A stretch of DNA of 64,000 nucleotides from Gammaproteobacteria bacterium (GCA_030432755.1 JAUILZ010000002.1:62001-126000); one strand, 5' to 3'; numbered from the stretch's first letter, positions 8,787 through 18,307 are shown. The notes: generated from the letters alone by a model not told the origin. Made by a program: numbers and translations.

Positions 8787-9392
8787 TCAGGCGGCGTCGT
8801 TTACCGGCACGACCCGGACCCGCAGCGCGGATTCGAGATGGTCGTCGCCGGTCTGCAGTTTTTCGTATTCCAGGCCGAGAAACTCCGCCGCCTCGCGCGC
8901 GCGCGCGTCAAGCTCGGCGTCATCGCGCTGGGCGAGATAGACCAGCTTGCGGTAGTTGCCGAAGACCATCGGCAGGAGATCGGGGTGCCGGTCGAGACCG
9001 AGGCCGCGGACGATGAGTCGTTCGAAGTGGCGGGCGAGAAAATCCGTAAGATAGAAGGTACCGATCTCGGCCTCGTGCAAAGCGTTGAATGCGCGGCTGC
9101 CGGCGAACATCTCGTAGCAATGTGCTCCCGGCAGGCGCTCCACGCCTTCCTCCTCGAGAACCCGGTCGAGTTCGCCGCCTGTTCCGCAGTCGGAATAACC
9201 GACGAATATCTCCCGAAACTCGTCCCTGGCGGCGCGGATCTTCTCGCGCACTGCCGCGGGGATCTTCTGCGGCCGGTTGTGCAGCTCCGCCGGCAGGCAC
9301 TGGAACTCGAGGTGATGCCAGTCGTTGGCGTCCCTGACCCGGACGAGGTCATGGGCGAGTGCGCCGCAGGCAATTACCAGCACCCTGTCCAT
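8787..9392 (-). CDS. DUF1638 protein
   Basis: 201 aa. It begins MDRVLVIACGALAHDLVRV and contains LEFQCLPAELHNRPQKIP, VGYSDCGTGGELDRVLEEEGVERLPGAHCYEMFAG and TFYLTDFLARHFERLIVRGLG, the DUF1638 pattern. Conserved Cys and His residues (IACGAL, YSDCGTGG, GAHCYE) suggest metal or cofactor contact. DUF1638 genes are common beside MttB-like methyltransferases, but no activity has been shown to my knowledge. It lies 27 nt after the corrinoid-protein gene, so it is co-transcribed with it. A role in corrinoid maturation or methyl-donor handling is inference from context. Confidence 0.85.
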   Translation of the reverse strand: MDRVLVIACGALAHDLVRVRDANDWHHLEFQCLPAELHNRPQKIPAAVREKIRAARDEFREIFVGYSDCGTGGELDRVLEEEGVERLPGAHCYEMFAGSRAFNALHEAEIGTFYLTDFLARHFERLIVRGLGLDRHPDLLPMVFGNYRKLVYLAQRDDAELDARAREAAEFLGLEYEKLQTGDDHLESALRVRVVPVNDAA

Positions 9393-9419
9393 GTAGACGA
9401 TCCGATCCCCGCTGCGGCG

Positions 9420-10118
9420 TCAGGCGGCGCGGCGCTGCGCGACCAGGGTCTGCGCGGTTTCCACCGCCACCGCGGCGTCGCGGCAGTAGGCATCGGCGCC
9501 CACCGCCTTGCCGAATTCCTCGTTCAGCGGCGCGCCGCCGACGAGCACGATGAAGTCCTCGCGGATGCCCTTCTCCACCAGGGTGTCGATCACCACCTTC
9601 ATGTAGGGCATGGTGGTGGTCAGCAGCGCGGACATGCCGAGGATGTCGGGCTGGTGCTGCTCGATAGCCTCGAGATAGTTTTCCACCGCGTTGTCGATGC
9701 CGAGGTCGATGACCTCGAATCCGGCGCCCTCCATCATCATCGCCACCAGGTTCTTGCCGATGTCGTGAATGTCGCCCTTCACGGTGCCGATCACCATCTT
9801 GCCGATGGGCTTGGCACCGGTCTCCGCGAGCAGCGGCCGAAGCACTTCCATGCCGCCCTTCATGGCGTTGGCAGACATCAGCACTTCCGGCACGAACAGG
9901 ATGCCGTCGCGGAAGTCGATGCCGACGATGCGCATGCCTTCCACCAGTGCCTCATCAAGGACCCTGGTGGCGGCCCAGCCGCGCTCGAGCAGTATGTTGG
10001 TGCCCTCGACGATCTCCTCGCGCAGACCATCGTAGAGATCGTCCTTCATCTGCTCAACCAGCTCGTCGTCGGGCAGGCTGGACAGATCAATATCGTCGTC
10101 GTTGGTATCGTCGGACAT
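9420..10118 (-). CDS. Corrinoid (B12-binding) methyl-carrier protein, MtbC/MtgC-like
   Basis: About 232 aa. An N-terminal four-helix cap domain (about residues 15-100; LEALVEGMRIVGIDFRDG-like region and VPEVLMSANAMKGG) is followed by a Rossmann B12-binding domain. GTVKGDIHDIGKN supplies the DxHxxG motif, with His118 as the lower cobalt ligand; later come VIDLGIDNAVENYLEA, MSALLTTTM and VLVGGAPLNEEFG. It accepts the methyl group from MttB and hands it to the methyl-THF methyltransferase. I use ATG 10118 because the acidic start MSDDTNDDDIDL is family-like; a GTG at 10157 would add 13 residues. First gene of the operon. Confidence 0.94.
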   Translation of the reverse strand: MSDDTNDDDIDLSSLPDDELVEQMKDDLYDGLREEIVEGTNILLERGWAATRVLDEALVEGMRIVGIDFRDGILFVPEVLMSANAMKGGMEVLRPLLAETGAKPIGKMVIGTVKGDIHDIGKNLVAMMMEGAGFEVIDLGIDNAVENYLEAIEQHQPDILGMSALLTTTMPYMKVVIDTLVEKGIREDFIVLVGGAPLNEEFGKAVGADAYCRDAAVAVETAQTLVAQRRAA

Positions 10119-10165
10119 CGGCGGGAAAGGTAATGAAAGTTCGGTTGGACTCCCCACATCCGGGT

Positions 10166-10178
10166 GACTGATTCAGTC
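10166..10178. promoter_or_regulatory. Short dyad upstream of the corrinoid operon
   Basis: GACTGATTCAGTC has 6-bp arms around one central base, about 48 bp upstream of the corrinoid-protein start. It is a candidate operator. No second copy was found beside mttB. Confidence 0.3.
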
Positions 10179-10643
10179 CGGCCCGGCTCATCCGCTTATT
10201 CTAGTCAAATCGTGGGACCAAAAATCAGCCTGCCTGCGACAAATTCGCCGCGATCCAGTGCGCCGGCAGGCAAATCCAGGGGCACACCCGAATCATTAAC
10301 ATGCCTGATGCGCAGGTTCTTTTCAACCCGCGACAGCCCGAATAATTCACCAGCCGAAATCGAGCCCGGTAGCAATCGGATGGAGGGTCTCGAGAAATCT
10401 TTGGGCAAAGTGCTAAAGATCCAGTTGCAACCTGACATTGGGCCCGATTTCTATCCCGGCCCTGACTGGTCCAGGATCGCCTGGACTTGCGCTTCACTCA
10501 CCCCATAGCTATGGCTATGCGGTTCGCTCCAGCGCGGCGCCCAGTCGTCCCTGTCCTGCGTCAGCATCCGGGATGCTGGTGAAATATCCGGGCTAGAATC
10601 CCCCCTCCCCATTCGGGCACTTACAACTTAACGTCGACTTTCC
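10179..10643. other. 465-bp intergenic region between corrinoid operon and helicase
   Basis: It is less GC-rich than its neighbours and has no recognised gene. Two short minus-strand frames are open, 10205-10438 (77 codons) and 10451-10567 (38 codons, starting MLTQDRDDWAPRWSEP). Neither shows a family I know or a clear ribosome site. No cobalamin riboswitch is visible. Confidence 0.5.
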
Positions 10644-12665
10644 TTGTCCGGACTCAATCCACCCCAGCGCCAGGCGGTAACCCATCGTGGCAGCCCGTTG
10701 CTCGTGCTTGCCGGCGCGGGCAGTGGCAAGACCCGCGTCATCACCCATCGCATCGCCTGGCTCATGGATGAACGCGCGGTGACGCCTGCCGGTATCTGCG
10801 CGGTGACATTCACCAACAAGGCCGCCAGGGAAATGGCGGAACGCATCCGCGCGATGCTCCCCGGACGAGACCTCTCGGGCGGACCATCCATCTCCACCTT
10901 CCACGCCCTGGGGATGAAGATACTGCGCAAGGAAGGACAGTGCGCGGGCCTCAGGCCGGGATTCAGCATCCTCGATCCGCGCGATATCCAGGGCGTGGTG
11001 CATGAACTCCTGCGCGCCGGCCATGGCGGCGACGCGGCACTTGCCGAACGTGTCGCCTGGCGGATCTCGGATCTCAAGAACGCGGGTATCGCGCCGAACG
11101 CGCTGGAGGTGGAGGCGGGCGACGTGCTGGGCAATGCGGTTGCTGCCGTATACAGCGAGTACCAGCGCTACCTGCGCGCGTGCAACGCGGTGGACCTGGA
11201 CGACCTGCTGTTGCTGCCCGTCACCCTGCTGGAAGGCGATGCCGAGCGCCTGCATCACTGGCAGCTCCATACCCGCCACCTGCTGGTGGACGAATACCAG
11301 GATACCAACGACGTGCAGTACCGGCTGGTGCGCCTGCTCGCGGGTGACGGCAGAGGCCTCGTGGTGGTGGGTGACGATGACCAGTCGATCTATGCCTGGC
11401 GCGGCGCGCGACCGCAGAACCTCACCCGCCTGTCGCGCGACTTCCCCGATCTCACGCTGGTGAAGCTGGAACAGAACTACCGTTCCAGCGGGCGCATCCT
11501 CGGGGTCGCCAATCACCTCATCCGGCATAACCCGAGAGCGTTCGAGAAGAACCTCTGGAGCGCGCTCGGACACGGCGACCCTATCCGGGTAATGGTCGCG
11601 GATGGCGAGCGCCAGGAGGCGGAGAAAGTCGTCTCGGCGATCATGCGACGCCAGTTCCAGTCCCGCTGCCGCTACGGGGACTTCGCCGTGCTGTACCGCG
11701 GCAATCACCAGTGCCGCGAGCTGGAGATACAGCTGCGCGAGATGCGCATCCCCTACCGGGTGAGCGGAAACGCCTCGTTCTTCGATCGCGGCGAGGTGCG
11801 CGACATCATGGCCTACCTGCGCCTGCTCGCGAACCCGTCCGACGACAGCGCGCTCCTGCGCATCATCAATACCCCGCGGCGCGGCATCGGCGCTACCAGC
11901 CTGGAACGGCTCGCCGCCAGCGCCAGAAGCCGCGGCGCGAGCCTGCTGGATACCCTCGGCGACGCCGGTTTCCAGTCCACCCTGCGGCCTCGCCAGGCCG
12001 AGGCGCTGGCGGCGCTGTCGACACGTCTCGGGGAACTCGGAACGAAAGCACGCGAGGGCGACCCGGTGGAAGCGCTGGAGTCGCTGCTGGAATTCATCGA
12101 CTATCGCCGCTGGCTGCGCGAAAACCACGACAAGGCGGTGGCGGAGCGCCGCTGGGACAATGTCCGGTTGCTGGTCGGCTGGCTCGAGGCCGCGGCGCGG
12201 GCGCCTTCGGACGGCGGCCCGCGATCATTGCCGGAACTGGTGAGCGACCTGCTGTTGAACGACCTCGCGGACGAGGACGACCGGTCGGACGACAACAAGG
12301 TCAGCCTGATGACGTTGCACGCCGCCAAGGGCCTCGAGTTCCCCCACGTGTTCATCGTCGGCGTCGAGGAGGACATCCTGCCGCACCGGGTCTCGGTGGA
12401 CAACGGCGACATCGATGAGGAGAGGCGCCTGTTCTACGTCGGCATCACCCGCGCCATGCGCACGCTGACGCTTTCCCATTGCCGCCGACGCAAGCGCTTC
12501 GGCGACTGGCTGCCCTGTGAGCCAAGCCGTTTCCTTGCGGAGCTGCCGGCCGAAGACCTGGCCTGGGACGCGGACCAGGCGGCCGACCCCGAGCAGGCGA
12601 TCGCGACGGGTCGCGCCCATCTCGCCGCGATCCGCGCCATGCGCGAGGGTCGTGGCGCGACCTGA
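10644..12665 (+). CDS. rep: ATP-dependent DNA helicase Rep (UvrD/Rep superfamily 1)
   Basis: 673 aa, the same length as E. coli Rep. It is a 3'-5' helicase involved in fork restart. The start MSGLNPPQRQAV aligns with the Rep N-terminus and uses TTG at 10644. Motifs run in the usual order: Walker A LAGAGSGKTRVI, motif Ia VTFTNKAAREM, FHALG, Walker B LLVDEYQDTN, motif III VVGDDDQSIYAWRGA, motif IV LEQNYRSS, and LMTLHAAKGLEFPHVF and ITRAM in domain 2A. It is convergent with the CoA transferase, leaving only 15 bp between stops. Confidence 0.95.
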   Translation: MSGLNPPQRQAVTHRGSPLLVLAGAGSGKTRVITHRIAWLMDERAVTPAGICAVTFTNKAAREMAERIRAMLPGRDLSGGPSISTFHALGMKILRKEGQCAGLRPGFSILDPRDIQGVVHELLRAGHGGDAALAERVAWRISDLKNAGIAPNALEVEAGDVLGNAVAAVYSEYQRYLRACNAVDLDDLLLLPVTLLEGDAERLHHWQLHTRHLLVDEYQDTNDVQYRLVRLLAGDGRGLVVVGDDDQSIYAWRGARPQNLTRLSRDFPDLTLVKLEQNYRSSGRILGVANHLIRHNPRAFEKNLWSALGHGDPIRVMVADGERQEAEKVVSAIMRRQFQSRCRYGDFAVLYRGNHQCRELEIQLREMRIPYRVSGNASFFDRGEVRDIMAYLRLLANPSDDSALLRIINTPRRGIGATSLERLAASARSRGASLLDTLGDAGFQSTLRPRQAEALAALSTRLGELGTKAREGDPVEALESLLEFIDYRRWLRENHDKAVAERRWDNVRLLVGWLEAAARAPSDGGPRSLPELVSDLLLNDLADEDDRSDDNKVSLMTLHAAKGLEFPHVFIVGVEEDILPHRVSVDNGDIDEERRLFYVGITRAMRTLTLSHCRRRKRFGDWLPCEPSRFLAELPAEDLAWDADQAADPEQAIATGRAHLAAIRAMREGRGAT

Positions 12666-12680
12666 ACACCTGTTTCAGCT

Positions 12681-13844
12681 TTACTTTCTAGAAGGCCACC
12701 CCTTGGCGCCGACGATCTCCTCGTTGTGCTCACCGAGTCCGGGCGCGGGATGGCGCAGGCCGCCCGGCGTCGCGCTCAGTTTCGGCACCACGCCCGGCAC
12801 CCTGAGCGAATGGCCGTCCCGGTCCACGGTATCCAGGATCATCTCCCGTGCCAGGTACTGCGGATCGTCGGCGATGTCCGCCACCGAGTAGATCTTGCCC
12901 ACCGGCACCCGTGCCGCGTCGAGTTCCCGGATCACTTCCTCCGGGTCACGCGTACTGGTCCAGGCCTCGATGGCGGCGTCGATCTCCGCGCTCCTTCGCG
13001 CGCGACCGTCGTTGTGGGCGAGGTCCGGATCCTCGCCGAGGTCGTCGCGACCGATGGTCGACATCAGGCGGCGATAGATACTGTCGCCGTTGCCGCCGAT
13101 GAGCACGTACTGGTCCCCGGCGCAGCGATAGGCATTGCTCGGCGCGATGCCCGGCAGGGCGCTGCCCGCGCGCTCGCGCACCGCGCCGAAGGCATCGTAT
13201 TCCGGCAACAGGCTCTCCATGCAGTTGAACACGCTCTCGTATAGCGCGACATCGATGAACTGCCCCTCGCCACCATTCACCTCGCGGTGTCGCAGCGCCA
13301 TGAGCACGCCGATCACGCCGTGGAGCGCGGCGAGGGTGTCGCCGATGGAGACCCCGACCCTGACCGGCACCCGGCCGGGCTCGCCGCTCAGGTAGCGGAG
13401 CCCGCCCATGGCCTCGCCGAGGATGCCGAAGCCGGGCTTGTCCGCGTAAGGGCCGGTCTGTCCATAGCCGGAGATACGCAGCATCACGAGGCCGGGGTTG
13501 AGCGCGTGCAACTGCTCCCAGCCGATGCCCCATTCCTCGAGCTTGCCGGGTTTGAAGTTCTCGATCACCACGTCGGCTTCCTCGGCCAGCCGGCGCACCA
13601 GCTCCTGTCCCTCGTCGCTCTTCAGGTCGATGGCGAGGGAACGCTTGTTGCGCGACTGGACCTGCCACCACACCGAGGTGCCGTCGCGCAGCATGCGCCA
13701 CTTGCGCAGTGGATCTCCGCTGCCGACGGACTCCACCTTGATGACATCGGCGCCAAAATCGGCCAGGGTCCTGGCGGCGAATGGCCCGGCGATGAGCTGG
13801 CCGAGTTCGAGCACCCTGACGCCCTCGAGGGCCTGCTGGGGCAT
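12681..13844 (-). CDS. Class III (CaiB/BaiF-type) CoA transferase
   Basis: 387 aa. The start is ATG 13844, preceded by GGGAGGA at 7 nt; the frame remains open upstream to 13907 without support. The N-terminus GVRVLELGQLIAGPFAARTLADFGADVIKVES and LAIDLKSDEGQELVRRL are classic for formyl-CoA transferase relatives. QFIDVALYESVF contains the Asp that forms the acyl-enzyme anhydride. Family members move CoA between carboxylic acids (oxalate, carnitine, succinate, mesaconate); the substrate cannot be read from the sequence. No acyl-CoA dehydrogenase or decarboxylase lies beside it. Confidence 0.92.
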   Translation of the reverse strand: MPQQALEGVRVLELGQLIAGPFAARTLADFGADVIKVESVGSGDPLRKWRMLRDGTSVWWQVQSRNKRSLAIDLKSDEGQELVRRLAEEADVVIENFKPGKLEEWGIGWEQLHALNPGLVMLRISGYGQTGPYADKPGFGILGEAMGGLRYLSGEPGRVPVRVGVSIGDTLAALHGVIGVLMALRHREVNGGEGQFIDVALYESVFNCMESLLPEYDAFGAVRERAGSALPGIAPSNAYRCAGDQYVLIGGNGDSIYRRLMSTIGRDDLGEDPDLAHNDGRARRSAEIDAAIEAWTSTRDPEEVIRELDAARVPVGKIYSVADIADDPQYLAREMILDTVDRDGHSLRVPGVVPKLSATPGGLRHPAPGLGEHNEEIVGAKGWPSRK

Positions 13845-13907
13845 GGTGTTTCCTCCCGTAAGTCGTTGCGGCGGATTATACGGCGGCGCGGAAACCTGCC
13901 CGGGCAA

Positions 13908-14480
13908 TCAGACCGGTGGCGCGTCCACCGTTTGCAGGATGTCGTAGAGTGGTTTCTTGCCGGCCGCCAGTTCCGCCTCGTCGAGCCCCGTGACCTCGTG
14001 CGGGAACACCAGCCAGCGATCGGTCTCGTGGAGGTAGAAATCCGGCACCCGGCCGGTGGCGTTGTTGCCGGGCTTGTACCACGGCGCCGCCACCCGGATC
14101 TGCTGCGGCGTGTTACGCCGGGTGCGCGCGCCGAGCTGGTTGATCACCGCCTCGATGCTGCGGCCGGAGTCGAAAACGTCGTCGACGATCAGGAGGGCGT
14201 TGTGGGCATCGAGGTTGCGTACCAGGTAGCCGAGCCCGTGCACCCGCACCTTGTGGCGTGTCTTCGCGATACCCTGGTAGAGCGAGGTGCGCAGGCTGAT
14301 GTGGTCGGTGGGAATGTTGAAGTATTCCATCACCTCCTGGATCGCGATGCCCACGGGGGTACCGCCGCGCCAGATGCCGACGATGAAGTCCGGGCGGAAG
14401 CCACTGTTGATTATCCTGGCTCCCAGTCGATAGGAATCCTCCAGCAGGTCCTGGGCGGAGATGAAATGTTTTTCCGGCAT
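13908..14480 (-). CDS. Hypoxanthine/xanthine-type phosphoribosyltransferase
   Basis: 190 aa. The type I PRTase fold shows RPDFIVGIWRGGTPVG near the N-terminus, and LLIVDDVFDSGRSIEAVINQL as the 13-residue PRPP loop with its two acidic residues. A purine base plus PRPP gives the nucleotide, so it serves purine salvage. Length and the C-terminal extension (WLVFPHEVTGLDEAELAAGKKPLYDIL) fit the proteobacterial hypoxanthine PRTase-like group rather than Apt or Pyr enzymes. It lies 63 nt upstream of the CoA transferase gene on the same strand, but no functional link is apparent. Confidence 0.88.
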   Translation of the reverse strand: MPEKHFISAQDLLEDSYRLGARIINSGFRPDFIVGIWRGGTPVGIAIQEVMEYFNIPTDHISLRTSLYQGIAKTRHKVRVHGLGYLVRNLDAHNALLIVDDVFDSGRSIEAVINQLGARTRRNTPQQIRVAAPWYKPGNNATGRVPDFYLHETDRWLVFPHEVTGLDEAELAAGKKPLYDILQTVDAPPV

Positions 14481-14566
14481 GTCGTAGCCGTTGCTGGGCC
14501 TTGAAGAGGATCCAGTATGCCCCGCGCCGGGAAGGCTGCCAACCTCCGGGGCGCTGGCCAGGGCCT

Positions 14567-16090
14567 CTAGCGCAGCTGCCTGCGGAGATGAAAACGATCC
14601 GCCGTGAACCCTTCTTCCGACAGCGTCTGCTGCTCCACCGACCAGCCGCCCTCCTCCCGCGCCGCCGTCACCAGCCTGTCGATGACCTTGCCGCCATGGA
14701 TCGCGCTGCCCTTGAGGAGCACGAACTCGTCGGGGAAGTCCTCCAGGGACCTCCCGCGCCAGGGCTCGCTGAACACGGGAAAGACATCCGGGTACACGGG
14801 ATCGGCATAACCCATGAAGCGGCTCGAATTCATGTAGTAGAGCTCGCGCGTCAGGTATGCCGGGGCTCCCGCAGGGCGCGCTTCCAGCGTTGCCAGCGCG
14901 CGCGCCTTGACCGCGTTGAACGCGCGATAGGCGTGGGATCGTTCGACCACCGAAAAACTGCTGGTATTGGGCGCGTAGAAGCGACCGTCATGGTTGAGCG
15001 CGAAGTACACCGCCGCGCCTGCCAACACCGCTGGCACAAGCCAGTCGAACCGTTTCCAACTGGAAAAAAGGGAATGGCCCAGCAGGATCACCGCAGCCAG
15101 CGCCAGGGGCAGCACAGCCACCAGGTAGCGCGGCAGGAACAGGCTGCCCCGCCCAGCGCCGATCACCACCGCGGCGACGAACAGCAAGGGCGTCAGCAGA
15201 CAGAGAACCGCCGCGGGCGATGGCTCCTGCATGGAAACGGCATGAGAGTGTTGTCTCCACCAGTAAAGCGGGAGCCAGATCGCGGCAAGCAGAGTAAGTC
15301 GTAACAGCAACGTGATATCCGGTATCGCCTCCAGCCGGAGCTCGAGCTGCGATACCAGCAACGCGGGATCTCCCCAGTGCCCCGCGAAGTCCTGCGTGGC
15401 GCCCAGCAGGGCCGGCAACATCAACACCAGCGATGCACCCACCACGAGCGCGACCAGGTATTTGAGCGGCCCCAGTCCGCGGCGCAGTTCCAGCATCAAC
15501 ACCAGCGCCAGGGTGGCGACCAGGGCGATGGCGGTCAGCTTGATGGTCAATGCGAGCAGGGCAACCAGCACCGCGCTCCAGTTTCGCTTCCGCTGCAGCA
15601 GCAGGGCCGCGCCCACGTGGCAGGCCATGAGCGGAATCTCGGTGTAGAGCCGTTCCACCTGCACCAGCACCAGCGGGCAGGCAAGCAGTACGAGCGCCCC
15701 CAGCAACGCATTCGTCCGTCCAACGCCAAAGCCCTGGAGGAGACTGGAAAACCAGGCCAGGGAGAAGGCTGTCAGCAGAAACGTCGACCCGTGGAGCACC
15801 GCGATCACCACCACGGGATCCCGGAATATCGCCATGATGGTGGCGATCAGCCAGGTGTACAGCGACAGCGAGTGGACGTTGGCGCCGCCCTGTATCCAGT
15901 CACCCTGCTGCAGGAGTGCGGCAACATCAAAATCGTTTTCGAACAGGAAGACGGCGGGCGGGAACACGCCCATGACGGTGTCCCATGCAGGCGGTGCGAA
16001 CCAGTAGTCGTGCTTGAGCAACAACACCAGCGCGAGCCAGCCAATGAATACCGGCCATGCCGGGGTGTGAGTCATGTTTTTATCTGGCAT
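14567..16090 (-). CDS. Polytopic membrane protein, GT-C/ArnT-like topology
   Basis: 507 aa with about ten hydrophobic helices and a soluble C-terminal tail of about 120 residues. An early acidic loop (FLFENDFDVAALLQQGDWIQGG) after the first helix recalls the catalytic Asp loop of GT-C glycosyltransferases that use polyprenyl-phosphate sugars. The tail contains YLTRELYYMNSSRFMGYADPVYPDVFP. I do not recognise a specific family. The start may be ATG 16090 or 16075; neither has a good ribosome site. No lipopolysaccharide or O-antigen genes flank it. Confidence 0.7.
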   Translation of the reverse strand: MPDKNMTHTPAWPVFIGWLALVLLLKHDYWFAPPAWDTVMGVFPPAVFLFENDFDVAALLQQGDWIQGGANVHSLSLYTWLIATIMAIFRDPVVVIAVLHGSTFLLTAFSLAWFSSLLQGFGVGRTNALLGALVLLACPLVLVQVERLYTEIPLMACHVGAALLLQRKRNWSAVLVALLALTIKLTAIALVATLALVLMLELRRGLGPLKYLVALVVGASLVLMLPALLGATQDFAGHWGDPALLVSQLELRLEAIPDITLLLRLTLLAAIWLPLYWWRQHSHAVSMQEPSPAAVLCLLTPLLFVAAVVIGAGRGSLFLPRYLVAVLPLALAAVILLGHSLFSSWKRFDWLVPAVLAGAAVYFALNHDGRFYAPNTSSFSVVERSHAYRAFNAVKARALATLEARPAGAPAYLTRELYYMNSSRFMGYADPVYPDVFPVFSEPWRGRSLEDFPDEFVLLKGSAIHGGKVIDRLVTAAREEGGWSVEQQTLSEEGFTADRFHLRRQLR

Positions 16091-16204
16091 ACGCTGGTTG
16101 CGGCACGACGGTACGGGAACCGTATCGGTGACTGGCCTCCTGGGCCGGATCCATTATAACGTCACCAATTGAGACCCGCCGGAAACGCGGGCTACAATGA
16201 CCCG

Positions 16205-16960
16205 ATGATCATCATCCTCTGGGCGCATCCGCGCTCCATGTCCACCGCCATCGAGCGCATCATGCGGGAACGCGGCGACTGCCTGTGCCTGCACGAGCCG
16301 TTCATGTATTACTACTACCTGCATCTTGGTAGCCGGGAATTTCCGCACTTCGAGGCGGAACCCGATCGCCCCACCGGGTTCGACGACATCATCGACATGA
16401 TGCGGAACGAGGCGCGGGAACAAACGGTGTTCGCCAAGGACATGGCGTATTACGTACTACCCGAATTGTTCAGACATCCTGCGCTGGCGCGGGAGATCCG
16501 CCACGCCTTTCTCATCCGTGATCCGCGCAAGTCCATTGCCTCCTATTACAAGCTGGACCCCGAGCTGACCCTGGACGAGATCGGCATCGAGAGACAATGG
16601 CAGCTCTACCAGTGGCTCCGGCGGGAGACCGGAGAGGAACCGCCGGTGGTGCGCGCGGAGGATATCCAGCGCGATCCACGGGGCGTGGTCGGCGCGCTCT
16701 GGAAACGCATCGGACTCGACTTCATAGCGGATGCCTTTTCCTGGCAGGCCGGCGAGATGCCCGCGGACTGGGAGCAGGTCGGCGCGTGGCACGCGCGCAC
16801 CGCGAGCCATTCCGGGATCAGCACGGACCGGCGCGACGACGCGGAGATCCAGGCGGAATTCGACGCCCTGGCAAAGGAGACCCCCGTGCTACGCGCCTGG
16901 CTCGATCACCACTGGCCCTACTACCTCGAACTCTCTTCCCGCGCACTGACGCCACCGTGA
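16205..16960 (+). CDS. Sulfotransferase-like P-loop protein
   Basis: About 251 aa. IIILWAHPRSMSTAIERIMRERGD is the 5'-phosphosulfate-binding loop of sulfotransferase-family proteins. FLIRDPRKSIASYYKL is the 3'-phosphate site containing the conserved Arg and Ser. The acceptor is unknown; annotated relatives include branched-chain aminotransferase-linked 'sulfotransferase family' proteins. The start is ATG 16205; an earlier TTG at 16169 adds 12 residues ahead of the conserved strand. Its 3' end overlaps the convergent MFS gene by 40 bp. Confidence 0.82.
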   Translation: MIIILWAHPRSMSTAIERIMRERGDCLCLHEPFMYYYYLHLGSREFPHFEAEPDRPTGFDDIIDMMRNEAREQTVFAKDMAYYVLPELFRHPALAREIRHAFLIRDPRKSIASYYKLDPELTLDEIGIERQWQLYQWLRRETGEEPPVVRAEDIQRDPRGVVGALWKRIGLDFIADAFSWQAGEMPADWEQVGAWHARTASHSGISTDRRDDAEIQAEFDALAKETPVLRAWLDHHWPYYLELSSRALTPP

Positions 16961-18171
16961 GTTTCCCGGGTCACCCCGGGCCCGTCCCCGGACAGCCACA
17001 TGAACGCCAGCGAGAGCGCGCTCAACAGGCCGAACCCGGCCACTACCGGCATGACCGTGCCGTCGAACGCGTTGCCGATCACGAAGCCGAGGCAGACCGA
17101 GATAAAGGTGGTCAGGGAGCCGATCAGCGATGACGCGATCCCGGCTATATGGCCGAGGGGTTCCATGGCGAGGGAATTGACATTGCCAAACAGGATGCCG
17201 GTGCAGAAGAACACCAGCACGAGGTAGGCCATGAGCATTGCCAGCCCCGGCGTGGCCACCAGGCAGTAACCGAGGAACAGCAGCGAGATCGCCACGACGA
17301 CGGTGAGCGCGAGGCGGCAGAGATAGCGCATGCCGAGGCGGATAACCAGGCGGGAGTTGATGAACGACGAGCAGCCAATGGTCAACGCCAGGATCGCGAA
17401 ATAGGCCGGGAAGCGCGCGCCGAGACCGTAGAGTTCCGCCAGGATCTGCTGTGACGAATTGAGGAAGCCGACGAAGGCGCCGAAGATCATGCCCGCCGCG
17501 AGGGTGTAAACCATGGTGCTGCGGGTGGTCAGGATCTCTCGCAGGGCGCTGCCGATGGCATCGAGTGAAAACGGTCGCCGGTCATCCGGCTCCAGGGTTT
17601 CCGGCTGGCGCAGGTAAAACCAGATCGAGGTCGCCGCCGCGAGCAGAAAAAGCACGTGGAAGATCGCCCGCCAGGGCGCGAACAGCAGGATCAACTGGCC
17701 CAGCGCCGGTGCCACCGCGGGCACGAGGATGAACACCATCATCACCAGCGACATGATGCGCGCCATCTCGCGCCCGGCGTAGCCATCGCGCACGATGGCC
17801 ACCGTAAGGATGCGTGGCCCCGCGGCACCGATGCCCTGCAGGAACCGCCCGACCAGGAGCCAGGCGAAGGTGGTGGAAAAAGCGGAGATCAGGCTGCCGA
17901 CGACAAAAAAACCGAACCCCACGAAGATGGGACCGCGCCGCCCGAGGGTGTCCGAGATCGGCCCGTAGAACAACTGACCGACGGCGAGCCCAACGAAGAG
18001 CACGGTGAGCACCAGTTGGCGATCGTTGTCATGGGCGAGGCCGAGGTCCGTGCCGATCTGCCCGAGGGCGGGCAACATGGCATCGATGGCGAGGGCCACC
18101 AGCGACATGCTGAGGGCCATGAGGGCAACGAATTCTCTGTGCCCGATCGCGGGGCCAGTGGCAGGGGACAT
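16921..18171 (-). CDS. Bcr/CflA-family MFS multidrug exporter
   Basis: 416 aa with 12 predicted membrane helices. The pattern VALAIDAMLPALGQIGTDLG, LFVGLAVGQLFYGPISDTLGRRGPIFVGF (MFS motif A) and GRFLQGIGAAGPRILTVAIVRD (motif C region) is diagnostic of the Bcr/CflA (DHA1) drug:proton antiporters. I start at ATG 18171, just before IGHREFVALMALSM; the frame is open further upstream but is not family-like. The last 40 bp overlap the convergent sulfotransferase-like gene. Confidence 0.9.
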   Translation of the reverse strand: MSPATGPAIGHREFVALMALSMSLVALAIDAMLPALGQIGTDLGLAHDNDRQLVLTVLFVGLAVGQLFYGPISDTLGRRGPIFVGFGFFVVGSLISAFSTTFAWLLVGRFLQGIGAAGPRILTVAIVRDGYAGREMARIMSLVMMVFILVPAVAPALGQLILLFAPWRAIFHVLFLLAAATSIWFYLRQPETLEPDDRRPFSLDAIGSALREILTTRSTMVYTLAAGMIFGAFVGFLNSSQQILAELYGLGARFPAYFAILALTIGCSSFINSRLVIRLGMRYLCRLALTVVVAISLLFLGYCLVATPGLAMLMAYLVLVFFCTGILFGNVNSLAMEPLGHIAGIASSLIGSLTTFISVCLGFVIGNAFDGTVMPVVAGFGLLSALSLAFMWLSGDGPGVTRETHGGVSAREESSR

Positions 18172-18307
18172 GGTACGAGAACAGACGGATGAACAACGAT
18201 TGCGGCGACGCCGGCGCAGGGCGTCGGAATGCAGGGTCGGCCCTTGGGCGCTCCGTCGCGCGCCGCTTAACGCGGGGCGTGGATCATACGCCAGAACGGT
18301 CCCTGAA

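Noticed and set aside
10205..10438. 77-codon minus-strand gene
   Set aside because: No recognised domain, no ribosome site and no conserved neighbour; listed only as part of an intergenic region.
10119..10643. Cobalamin riboswitch before the corrinoid operon
   Set aside because: I looked for a B12-box-like segment and conserved helices and saw none; only a short dyad is present.
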